From contig CAYJIM010000002.1 of assembly GCA_964370215.1 (NCBI GenBank), positions 1 through 64,000 of the forward strand: a stretch of DNA of 64,000 nt. The letters are read 5' to 3'. This DNA comes from Massiliimalia sp964370215 (GTDB taxonomy: Bacteria > Bacillota > Clostridia > Oscillospirales > Ruminococcaceae). The translations under genes were made by a program, and so were the position numbers. Below the pieces are notes generated by a model, which saw nothing but the letters and a program-made list of their open reading frames with translations, was not told where the DNA came from and made no database searches. Below, piece after piece: positions 52,511 to 61,600 of the stretch; position 1 is the stretch's first letter; every line of letters begins with the position of its first letter.

Positions 52511-53706
52511 TGAAACCGGCAATCCTTGCTATGGTGGCTTTGGTGCTGGTATCGGCGGTGACCTCCTCCGTGGCGACAATGTGGGCAACAGGGCGATTTT
52601 CCCCTTTGTATCAGAGTTATGAAAAAATGTTGGAGATTGCCGCGTTGATCGAACAGAAGTATTTGTTTCAAGATAGCCTTTCCTATGCGGACATGGAGAC
52701 GATGATTGCGACCGGTATGATGGTTGGCACAGGAGATCGCTATGCCACCTATTATGATATAGAGGCTTTGGCAAGCCGTGAGGAAGATCAGAGTGGCAAA
52801 ATGATCGGCATTGGGTTTGAAGTACGGGCACAGTCCGAACAGGGTGTATTGGTTGAGCGTGTTTACCCTGACTCTCCTGCATCACAAGCAGGGATTGTCA
52901 TGGGGGATCGCATTGTGGCGGTCGATGGACAATCTATGTTAGAGACGCCAATTACAGAGCAGTTGAATCTCTTTGAAGCGGAAGAGGGGACGAGTATGAC
53001 CCTCACCTTGGAGCGAGATCCGCCGGTGGATGTCACAGTGGTCCACAGTGAATTGAAAAAACCAAATGTCACGCTGACGATGATGGGCAGCATTGCCTAC
53101 CTGTGGGTGGAGGACTTTTCGGAAGAAACGCTACCACAGTTGGAAACCGCCTTACAACAAGCACAGGCTGCTGGGGCAACCGGCCTGCTGTTTGACTTAC
53201 GTGGCAACGATGGGGGCTTGATGGACGCAGTGATTGAGAGTTTGGATGTCCTCCTACCGGCAGGGGATCTGGTGTATACCGTTGATGTGAACGGCAAACA
53301 AACAGTGCGCGGAGTATCAGATGAATCCCATGTGGCGCTCCCCACCGCTTGTCTTATGAATGAATACACCGCCAGTGCGGCAGAGCTGTTTGTTGCTGCC
53401 CTGCGCGATTATGGGGTTACGACCTTGGTCGGTACCACCACCTACGGCAAAGGGGTGGTGCAGAGCACCATCACACTGACAGATGGCAGTGCTGTGCGGA
53501 TGACTACCTCCTACTACAACCCGCCATCGGGTGAAAACTTTGACGGGGTAGGGGTTGTCCCTGATGTGGAAGTGGTGTTGACACCGGAGGAAGAAATGAC
53601 CATGATTCAGGGAGATGTTGCCACTGATCGTCAATTGGCAACAGCACTTTCGTTGTTTGGCCCTTTACCGGAAGCTTTGGCGATTGCTGAAGAACCGGTA
53701 TCCTAG
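52510..53706 (+). CDS. S41-family C-terminal processing peptidase (CtpA/B-like)
   Basis: About 398 residues. The codon at 52510-52512 is N-T-G, so the start is most likely an NTG whose first base is masked. An N-terminal TM (PAILAMVALVLVSAVTSSVA) anchors it outside the membrane. It has a PDZ domain (IGFEVRAQ...GVLVERVYPDSPASQAGI) and a protease domain with LLFDLRGNDGG, the Ser nucleophile in YTASAAELF and the Lys in YGKGVVQ. It is a periplasm-facing serine/lysine protease, commonly next to FtsEX-associated hydrolases in Firmicutes. No peptidoglycan-binding domain is seen. Confidence 0.9.
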   Translation, partial: XKPAILAMVALVLVSAVTSSVATMWATGRFSPLYQSYEKMLEIAALIEQKYLFQDSLSYADMETMIATGMMVGTGDRYATYYDIEALASREEDQSGKMIGIGFEVRAQSEQGVLVERVYPDSPASQAGIVMGDRIVAVDGQSMLETPITEQLNLFEAEEGTSMTLTLERDPPVDVTVVHSELKKPNVTLTMMGSIAYLWVEDFSEETLPQLETALQQAQAAGATGLLFDLRGNDGGLMDAVIESLDVLLPAGDLVYTVDVNGKQTVRGVSDESHVALPTACLMNEYTASAAELFVAALRDYGVTTLVGTTTYGKGVVQSTITLTDGSAVRMTTSYYNPPSGENFDGVGVVPDVEVVLTPEEEMTMIQGDVATDRQLATALSLFGPLPEALAIAEEPVS

Positions 53707-53813
53707 TACTTCATGAATTATTCAGATTCTGTCTACACCATCCGGTTGATTCAGAAGACTGAATTTCGTATGATAATAAGAAAAACAGGGAAAGCGATTT
53801 GGCAGATCATCTA

Positions 53814-53842
53814 TTGACATTTGCGCGCAGATTCCCTATAAT
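53814..53842 (+). promoter_or_regulatory. Promoter of greA-lysS unit
   Basis: TTGACA at 53814-53819, 17-base spacer, TATAAT at 53837-53842. Confidence 0.9.
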
Positions 53843-53890
53843 AGTTCTATTAGACTTTTCTACACTAAAATTTTTAGGAGGACTACAGCA

Positions 53891-54367
53891 ATGGCTTTGA
53901 AAGAAATAAAACTGACCAAAGAAGGTTTGGTCAACTTAGAACAAGAATTAGAACAACTGAAGACGGTCAAAAGAAAAGAAGTCTCGGAAAAAATTAAAGT
54001 AGCACTTTCCTTCGGAGACCTGTCGGAAAACAGTGAATATGACGAAGCGAAAAACGAACAAGCAATGGTAGAAGCACGCATCAACGAATTGGAAGCGATT
54101 TTGAAAAACGTGGTATTGGTCAACGAAGATGACATCGATACCGGTGTGGTTGCCGTTGGGTTGGTGGTTACCATTCGCAATCTGAAAAACGACAAAACCG
54201 ATACCTATAAAATTGTCGGTTCTACCGAAGCGGCACCGCTGAAAAAGAGAATTTCCGATGAATCTCCTGTCGGTAAAGCAGTGCTTGGTCATAGCGTTGG
54301 CGACATCGTTGATGCTGAAGTACCGAGCGGTATTGTTCAGTACGAAATTGTGAATATTTCCAAATAG
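53891..54367 (+). CDS. greA: Transcription elongation factor GreA
   Basis: 158 residues. N-terminal coiled-coil with LTKEGLVNLEQELEQLK and the acidic tip LSFGDLSENSEYDEAKNEQ, then the FKBP-like C-terminal domain with DESPVGKAVLGHSVGDIV. It rescues backtracked RNA polymerase by stimulating transcript cleavage. AGGAGG lies ~10 bases before ATG 53891. Its own strong promoter is 50 bases upstream, and lysS follows 24 bases later. Confidence 0.97.
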   Translation: MALKEIKLTKEGLVNLEQELEQLKTVKRKEVSEKIKVALSFGDLSENSEYDEAKNEQAMVEARINELEAILKNVVLVNEDDIDTGVVAVGLVVTIRNLKNDKTDTYKIVGSTEAAPLKKRISDESPVGKAVLGHSVGDIVDAEVPSGIVQYEIVNISK

Positions 54368-54391
54368 CAGAACACAAAGAGAGGGAACAAC

Positions 54392-55882
54392 ATGAACGAA
54401 ATGCAAACACCACCGCAAACAGAGCAGGAACTCAGTGCGCTGTTGCAGGTGCGTCGTGAAAAACTAGCAGAATTACAAGAAGCCGGCAGAGATCCATATC
54501 TGCAAACCGTTTATCCGGTGGATAGCTATGCCAAAATCATTGAGGACGAATTTGACAGTTATGAAGGTAAAGTCGTCCACATTGCCGGACGCATCATGTC
54601 CAAGCGTGATATGGGAAAAGCAAGTTTTATTGACCTTGCTGATGCCACTGGCAGAATCCAGTCCTATGTCCGCAAGGATCATATCGGGGAAGAGGATTAT
54701 GCGTGGTTTAAAAAATATGATATTGGCGATATGATCGGGATTGAGGGAGAAGTATTCCGTACCCAAAAAGGGCAGATTTCGGTCAAGGCTTCTAAAGTAG
54801 TTTTGCTTTCGAAATCGCTGTTGCCATTGCCGGAAAAATTTCATGGTCTGAAAGATCAGGATACCCGTTATCGTCAACGCTACGTTGATTTGATTGTCAA
54901 TCCGGAAGTCAAACAAACCTTCCAAATGCGCAGCCACATCACCAAGGCGATCCGTAACTTTTTGGATGAAAAAGGCTTTTTGGAAGTGGACACACCGGTA
55001 CTGCATACCGTGGAGATCGGTGCAGCAGCTCGTCCATTTATCACCCATCACAACACCTTGGATCTTCAAATGTTCTTGCGTATTGAGACAGAACTCTACC
55101 TCAAACGCTTGATCGTCGGTGGATTTGACCGTGTCTATGAAGTAGGACGTATTTTCAGAAATGAAGGGATGTCGCCAAAACACAATCCGGAATTTACCAC
55201 CATTGAATTGTATCAAGCCTACACCGACTATCAAGGGATGATGGATTTGGTGGAGGAAATGCACCTTTATCTGATGAAAACGCTGTTCGGGGACAACACC
55301 ACCATCGAATACCAAGGGGAAACCATTGACATGGGTCATTGGGAACGCTTGACCATGGTGGAATCGGTGCAAAAATATGCAGGAGTTGATTACAACAACT
55401 GGACAACCGATGAAGATGCCAGAAAAGAAGCCAAAGAACGTCATGTGGAAGTGGAAGACAATGCCACCAAAGGGGATGTTTTGGTTGCCTTCTTTGATGC
55501 GTTTGTCGAAGAAAAATTGATCCAACCGACCTTCATCTACGATTATCCGGTGGAAATTTCTCCGCTTGCCAAAAGAAAAGCAGACAATCCGCTCTTTACC
55601 GAGCGTTTTGAATATTTCATCTATGCCAGAGAAATGGGTAATGCCTTCTCGGAACTCAACGACCCGATCGATCAACGTGGTCGCTTTGAAAAACAGGTAG
55701 AAGCGAAAAAAGCACTTGGCGAACATGCAGAAGTGGACGAAGACTTCATCACTGCATTGGAACATGGCCTGCCACCAACCGGCGGGTTGGGTTTTGGTCT
55801 GGATCGTCTGGTCATGTTGTTGACCAACAGCCCGTCCATCCGTGACGTGTTGCTGTTCCCGACCATGCGCCCCCTTGCTTAA
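54392..55882 (+). CDS. lysS: Lysyl-tRNA synthetase (class II)
   Basis: 496 residues. An OB-fold anticodon-binding domain (about 60-150, VHIAGRIMSKRDMGKASFID) is followed by the class II catalytic core. This has motif 2-type FRNEGMSPKHNPEFTTIELY and motif 3 GLGFGLDRLVMLLT. It charges tRNA-Lys. It lies directly after greA, a common arrangement. Confidence 0.97.
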   Translation: MNEMQTPPQTEQELSALLQVRREKLAELQEAGRDPYLQTVYPVDSYAKIIEDEFDSYEGKVVHIAGRIMSKRDMGKASFIDLADATGRIQSYVRKDHIGEEDYAWFKKYDIGDMIGIEGEVFRTQKGQISVKASKVVLLSKSLLPLPEKFHGLKDQDTRYRQRYVDLIVNPEVKQTFQMRSHITKAIRNFLDEKGFLEVDTPVLHTVEIGAAARPFITHHNTLDLQMFLRIETELYLKRLIVGGFDRVYEVGRIFRNEGMSPKHNPEFTTIELYQAYTDYQGMMDLVEEMHLYLMKTLFGDNTTIEYQGETIDMGHWERLTMVESVQKYAGVDYNNWTTDEDARKEAKERHVEVEDNATKGDVLVAFFDAFVEEKLIQPTFIYDYPVEISPLAKRKADNPLFTERFEYFIYAREMGNAFSELNDPIDQRGRFEKQVEAKKALGEHAEVDEDFITALEHGLPPTGGLGFGLDRLVMLLTNSPSIRDVLLFPTMRPLA

Positions 55883-55906
55883 TCACAAAACAAAGGAGAT
55901 CTGATG

Positions 55907-56704
55907 ATGTCTGAACAGCAAAAAGAGCCACAAAAGCGACGCCTCACCCAAAAGGAAGTCGAACAGTTGCGCCGCAAGCGTGATTTGGCGTACAAGAAAA
56001 AATTGCAACAAGTCAGACAAGCGGAAGATGTCGAAAGCCGTGAGGAGATTTTTGAACATCTCCATCAGACGCGCACCGTCGAACAACCCAAAACCTTTGC
56101 AAAGAAGTGGGAAAACTATTGGTATCACTATACCTTTGTCACGATACTACTGGTGGCAATCCTTTCCTTGGTCGGTTGGTTTGTCTATGAAATGGTCACC
56201 AGAGAATCTTATGATATGAATCTCTTAGTGCTCACCGGTTATGAAACCGGCGTGACAAGCGATGACCTACAAGAGCCGCTCTCGCAACATCTCAGCGATG
56301 AAGACGGGGATGGGGATACCGATCTGTACATCGATCTCATCGTATTGGATCGGGACACGTTGGAAACACAGGACACCAACACCGTCATGGCGATGACCAC
56401 ACGCTACACCGCTGCCATCGGTTCTGCCGATTATATGGTCTATCTGTTGGACGAATCCTATTATGATTTCCTTGTCGAATCAGGGGTGACATTTATGGAT
56501 TTGACAGAAATTTCCGACAATCCCGCCATTGAGGGAGACCGTTATCCCGTTGCCGACGATGCAGACTTTGCCGTGTTTGAAAATCGGGAAGATCTGTACT
56601 TGGTCCTGCGTTACCTGCCGGACATTGCCGGTGCTGACAAAGAAGAGGTAGTCACCCAGCATGAAACACAGGTGGCTGTGGTGCAAAGTATCTTAGCAGA
56701 ATAA
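55907..56704 (+). CDS. Membrane-anchored protein of unknown function
   Basis: 265 residues. The N-terminal ~75 residues are highly charged and probably cytoplasmic (K, R, E, Q rich). One TM follows (FVTILLVAILSLVGWFVYEM, about 85-105), then an acidic extracellular domain rich in D, T and Y, including DEDGDGDTDLYID, which resembles a calcium-binding loop. No family was recognised. ATG 55907 is eight bases after AAAGGAG (ATG 55904 is also possible). It sits between lysS and ilvD, which says little about function. Confidence 0.75.
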   Translation: MSEQQKEPQKRRLTQKEVEQLRRKRDLAYKKKLQQVRQAEDVESREEIFEHLHQTRTVEQPKTFAKKWENYWYHYTFVTILLVAILSLVGWFVYEMVTRESYDMNLLVLTGYETGVTSDDLQEPLSQHLSDEDGDGDTDLYIDLIVLDRDTLETQDTNTVMAMTTRYTAAIGSADYMVYLLDESYYDFLVESGVTFMDLTEISDNPAIEGDRYPVADDADFAVFENREDLYLVLRYLPDIAGADKEEVVTQHETQVAVVQSILAE

Positions 56705-56712
56705 ATCAGTAT

Positions 56713-56747
56713 GATAGGACAAAGGGAATGAATTCTCTTTGTCCTAT
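56713..56747 (+). terminator. Hairpin after the membrane-anchored protein
   Basis: About 15-bp stem with one wobble (56713-56727 with 56733-56747). There is no T run, so termination is uncertain. Confidence 0.4.
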
Positions 56748-56796
56748 CGTTGGATCATAACCGTTGTCGGTTGACAACAAGAAAAGAGGAAAAGAC

Positions 56797-58452
56797 ATGA
56801 GAAGCGACTTGATGAAAAAAGGCCCAACCAGATTGCCACACCGTTCGCTGCTGAAAGCACTCGGGATCACCGACAACGAAATGAAACGTCCTTTTATTGC
56901 GGTTGTCAGTGCGGCAAGTGACTTTGTACCGGGGCATATGAACCTTGATAAAGTATCGGATGCAGTCAAAGCCGGCATTCGCAATGCAGGTGGGGTACCG
57001 TTTGAATTTCGTACCATTGGGGTATGTGATGGCTTGGCAATGAACCACCAAGGAATGAAATATTCTCTCTGTTCCAGAGAGCTGATCTGTGACAGCATTG
57101 AAGTCATGCTCACCGCACACCCGGTGGACGCAGTGGTATTCATTCCAAACTGTGATAAAATTGTGCCGGGGATGTTGATGGCAGCCATTAAAATGAACCT
57201 GCCATCCATCTTTGTTAGCGGTGGGCCGATGGCACCGGGGGTTGTTGGTGGCAAAAAAATCGGCCTGTCCGAAACCTTTGAAGCGGTTGGTGCTTATGCC
57301 AACGGCAAACTCACCGAAGATCAATTGGTGGAGTTTGAAAACAATGCCTGTCCGACCTGCGGTTCCTGTTCGGGGATGTACACCGCAAACTCCATGAACT
57401 GTCTGACCGAAGCCATTGGGATGTCGTTGCCGAAAAATGCAACCTGTTCCGCTGTTTCCTCCGAGCGTATTCGTTTGGCAAAAGAGACCGGCGAGCATGT
57501 TATGAAACTGCTTGCAGAAGACATTCGTCCTGCTGACATTTTCACAGAAACTGCCTTCCACAATGCTCTTGCATCGGATATGGCGCTCGGCTGTTCCTCC
57601 AATACCGTACTGCATCTACTGGCTTTGGCTAGTACTGCAAAAGTGCCGGTTGGTATGGAAACCATCGACAAAATCAGCAAAGGCACCCCGCAACTGTGCA
57701 AATTGAATCCGGCAAGTGAAGTTTTCATTGAAGACCTCAACAACTTTGGTGGCATCCAAGCGGTGCTCAAGGAACTGGCACGTGGCAACTATATCGACAG
57801 TGATGTCATGACCGTGACCGGCATCCAAAAAGATCGTATGGCAGATGCGATGGTCGCTGATGGCACCATCATCCACACCATTGAAAATCCGATCCGCAAA
57901 GATGGCGGCATTGCCATTCTGTTTGGCAATTTGGCAGAAGAGGGTTCTGTGGTCAAGCAAGGGGCGGTGGCACCGGAGATGATGGAGCACCGTGGTCCTG
58001 CACGCGTCTATGATTGTGAAGAGGATGCGGCGGATGCCATCCTAAACGGTGACATTGTGGCAGGTGACGTGGTGGTCATCCGTTACGAAGGTCCAAAAGG
58101 TGGACCGGGTATGCGTGAAATGCTCGCACCGACCGCTTCGCTCACTGGTATGGGATTGGGTGCAAAAGTGGCACTCATCACCGATGGTCGTTTCTCTGGG
58201 GCTACTCGTGGAGCGGCAATCGGGCACGTCTCGCCGGAAGCCATGTCCGGTGGAGTCATCGGCTTGGTAGAAGAAGGGGACATCATTGAAATTGATATTC
58301 CAAACCGTCGCCTACACCTCTGTGTTGCGGATGATGTATTGGAACAGCGTCGCCAAAAGGTAGTTCTGCCGACAAAAGAATTGAACGGTTACCTCAAACG
58401 CTATGCAAAACAAGTTACCTCTGGATCGATGGGTGCGGTGTTTGCAGAGTAA
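56797..58452 (+). CDS. ilvD: Dihydroxy-acid dehydratase
   Basis: 551 residues. The motif CDKIVPGMLMAAIKMNLPSI supplies one cluster Cys, and CPTCGSCSGMYTANSMNCLT, with AIGMSLP after it, supplies others. KGGPGMREMLAPT and TDGRFSGATRG are the two IlvD signatures. It dehydrates dihydroxy-acids in valine, leucine and isoleucine synthesis, with an oxygen-sensitive Fe-S cluster. ATG 56797 has AGAGGA upstream; an earlier start at 56764 lacks one. No other branched-chain genes are adjacent. Confidence 0.97.
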   Translation: MRSDLMKKGPTRLPHRSLLKALGITDNEMKRPFIAVVSAASDFVPGHMNLDKVSDAVKAGIRNAGGVPFEFRTIGVCDGLAMNHQGMKYSLCSRELICDSIEVMLTAHPVDAVVFIPNCDKIVPGMLMAAIKMNLPSIFVSGGPMAPGVVGGKKIGLSETFEAVGAYANGKLTEDQLVEFENNACPTCGSCSGMYTANSMNCLTEAIGMSLPKNATCSAVSSERIRLAKETGEHVMKLLAEDIRPADIFTETAFHNALASDMALGCSSNTVLHLLALASTAKVPVGMETIDKISKGTPQLCKLNPASEVFIEDLNNFGGIQAVLKELARGNYIDSDVMTVTGIQKDRMADAMVADGTIIHTIENPIRKDGGIAILFGNLAEEGSVVKQGAVAPEMMEHRGPARVYDCEEDAADAILNGDIVAGDVVVIRYEGPKGGPGMREMLAPTASLTGMGLGAKVALITDGRFSGATRGAAIGHVSPEAMSGGVIGLVEEGDIIEIDIPNRRLHLCVADDVLEQRRQKVVLPTKELNGYLKRYAKQVTSGSMGAVFAE

Positions 58453-58562
58453 GGTGTACCGTTTATTGGGGTGACAAAGTGATCAAAAATGAATGAAACA
58501 TCCTGATGTAAACACTTGTTTACTATTTGTTTTTTTCAAAGCCTTTGTCACAAAAAGTTCAC

Positions 58563-58591
58563 TTGACGAATATTTTTTGGTACGATATACT
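58563..58591 (+). promoter_or_regulatory. Promoter of RND exporter gene
   Basis: TTGACG at 58563-58568, 17-base spacer, TATACT at 58586-58591. Short dyads (ACTAATGATAGT) follow immediately. Confidence 0.85.
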
Positions 58592-58616
58592 AATGATAGT
58601 ATTATTGTACTAAGAT

Positions 58617-58659
58617 AGCATGTTGCAACTAATACAGTTGCAACATGCTTGTTTTTTTG
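58617..58659 (+). terminator. Terminator-like hairpin inside the RND leader (possible attenuator/operator)
   Basis: 14-bp perfect stem (58617-58630 with 58636-58649), five-base loop, then TGTTTTTTT. It lies about 20 bases after the expected transcription start and before the AGGAGG of the exporter gene (58681), so full transcription must pass it. Both arms contain TTGCAA, so the DNA could also be a repressor operator. Confidence 0.75.
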
Positions 58660-58693
58660 GTGACTATTACAGTTTCATATAGGAGGAAATGCG

Positions 58694-61600
58694 ATGCTGT
58701 CAAAATTTAGTGTAAAGAAGCCAATGACGATCTTTGTATCGGTCATTGCGGTGATTATTGTTGGGGTGGTGGCGTTGACCTCTATGACGCCGGATTTGCT
58801 ACCAAACATCAACCTACCTTATGTCATTGTCATGACAACCTACCCTGGGGCGAGCCCTGAACAGGTAGAAGAGGTGGTCACAAAGCCGTTGGAGCAATCC
58901 TTGGCGACCATTGATAAACTATCCAACATCAGTTCACAGTCTTCGGAAAACTTCTCCCTTGCCATTTTGGAGTTTGAGGAGGATGCCAACGTCGATCTGG
59001 TGGCGGTAGACATTCGTGACAGCATTGGCATGATTTCTGGTTATTGGGATGATACGGTGGGGACACCAACCATCATGAAAATCAACCCCAACATGATGCC
59101 GGTTTTGGTCGCTTCGGTGGAAAGCGATGAAATGGACATCTTTGAATTGACCGACTTCATCAATGAGACGTTGATGAATGAGCTAGAAGGGACGAGTGGC
59201 GTTGCTTCCGTTTCGGCAACAGGGATGATTGAACAAGGGGTGCATGTCATCCTCAACCAAGATAAGATTGATGCCGCCAATGCCAACATGCAACAGGCAA
59301 TTGCCGATGGATTTGCCGAAACTGAACAGGAACTTGCCGACGGTAAAGCGGAAATCCAAGACGGACAGTCCGGTATTGAAGAGGGGAAAGCAGCATTACA
59401 AGACGGGCAGGATCAACTGGTGACAGGGCAGGCAGAGGCTGCAGCACAACTGGCCGCCGCCGAACAGCAGTTGCAGGCACAAAAGGATGAACTGCTGGCG
59501 GCAGAAAGTGCCCTCAATGCGCAAATTGTCGTTTTAGATGCAAGCATTGGACTCTTGCAAGGGGTGTATGATCAATTGGGTGACCTTTACCGTGTCGATC
59601 AATTGACCGCAGAACTACGCGCACTGGAACAGCAAAAATCCGATGCAGAAACAGCGAAAACTGCTCTTGACACACAAATTGCCGCCATTGAAAGCGACAC
59701 CTCTTTGACAACAGAGGAAAAGCAGGCGCAAATTACCGCCATTGAAACCAGTCCGGCCTATCTTGAAAACCAAACGACTTTGGCCACCATCGACAGCCAA
59801 ATTACAGCAAAACAAGCAGAACTCACCACTGCTGAGGCGGAACGTCAAGCGCTCATGCAGCAGTTGGCGCAGCTCGGTATTACAGGGACGACCATCGATG
59901 AAATTGAAGCGCAGTTGCAGGGTTTGATTGCCGATGCGACGACCGAAAAAGCCACCGCGGAGCAAACCCTTTCGATGCTCCAACAAGGACTGATCCCGTT
60001 GGAAGATGCGCTGTTGCAATTGGAAATTTCCGGCTCCTCCGCCACTTTCCAGATGAGCAACACAATGGCGCAATTGATTACCCAAGAAAGTGCCTTGACT
60101 TCCACCGAAGCACAACTTGACTCTGCGTTGACAGAACTTGAAAGTGCAGAAGAGCAGTTGGCAGATGCAAAACAAGATGCGATGGATGCGGCAAACCTAT
60201 CCGATATGATCACGATGGATATGATTGTCGGGATTTTGACCGCCCAAGACTTTTCTATGCCGGCAGGTTATGTCAGTGCGACCGAAGACCAACAGGTATT
60301 GGTGCGTGTAGGCGATGAACTCAACGACTTGGATCAACTTCAATCACTTATGTTGATGGCACCCGACATCGAAGGGGCAGACCCGATCTACCTTGCCGAT
60401 GTGGCTGATATTGTCTCGATTGACAATTCAGGAGAAACCTATGCCAAAGTCAACGGCAACGACAGTGTCATGCTATCTTTCTCCAAACAATCGAACTATG
60501 CAACGGCGACCGCTTCGGACGAAATTCGTGCACAGTTCGATCTGCTTTCCGAAAAATACCCGGGACTTCATTTCACCGTCATGACTGACCAAGGGGATTA
60601 CATCTATTTGATCGTCAACTCGGTATTGCAAAATCTCTTGTGGGGTGGCGCATTTGCGATCATCGTCCTACTGCTATTCCTCCGTGACTGGCGACCAACG
60701 TTGATCATTGCCTGCTCTATTCCGATCAGTTTGGTTTTTGCCATCATTTTGATGTACTTCTCCGGTGTTACGCTCAATATTATTTCCATGTCAGGCCTTG
60801 CGGTCGGGGTTGGGATGTTGGTCGACAACTCGGTTGTCGTCATTGAAAATATCTACCGTTTGCGCAGCAAAGGGGTACCGATTTTGAAAGCCTCAGTTGC
60901 AGGGGCGGCACAGGTAGGTGGGGCGATCACCGCGTCTACCTTGACCACTGTCTGCGTTTTTATGCCAATTGTTTTTGTACAGGGGATTACCCGTGAACTG
61001 TTTACCGATATGGCATTGACCATTGGCTATGCGTTGCTGGCAAGTTTGATTGTGGCGTTGACCTTGGTACCCGCTATGTCGAGTGGGATGCTCAAGCGTC
61101 GCACCACGGTGCAGCATAAACTATTTGACAAATTGGTGGCTGTTTACGAAAAATCGGTGCGCTTTGCGCTCAAACACCGTGTGTTGGTGCTGGTGACTGC
61201 CGTTGTATTCATGATTGTCAGTGTGCCGATTTCGCTTGCAAGAGGGTTTACCTTCATGCCACCGATGGAAAGTGCACAGGTCACCGCAACGATTCGTATG
61301 CACGAGGATGCAACGCTCGAAGAAACGGTAGAAGCCACCGAAACGTTGATTACAAAGTTAGAAGATCACGAAGGCATTGACAGCATTGGTGCATCGATCA
61401 GTGGGTCATCTGCCGCTATGGGAGGCATGTCCTTCTCTAGCGGGGAAACCGATGTGACCTCCATGGAACTTTATGTCATCTTGAAAGAGGGTTACAGCAG
61501 CACCCAAATGGCCACTGAAATTGTGGCAGCAGGCGAAGGTCTAGCGGAGTCTGTTACCGCATCGGGGGCAACCGATATGACCTCGATGATGAGTGGTGGT

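Noticed and set aside
53710..53800. Imperfect ATTCAG/CTGAAT repeats after the S41 gene
   Set aside because: Too many mismatches and no U tract to call a terminator.
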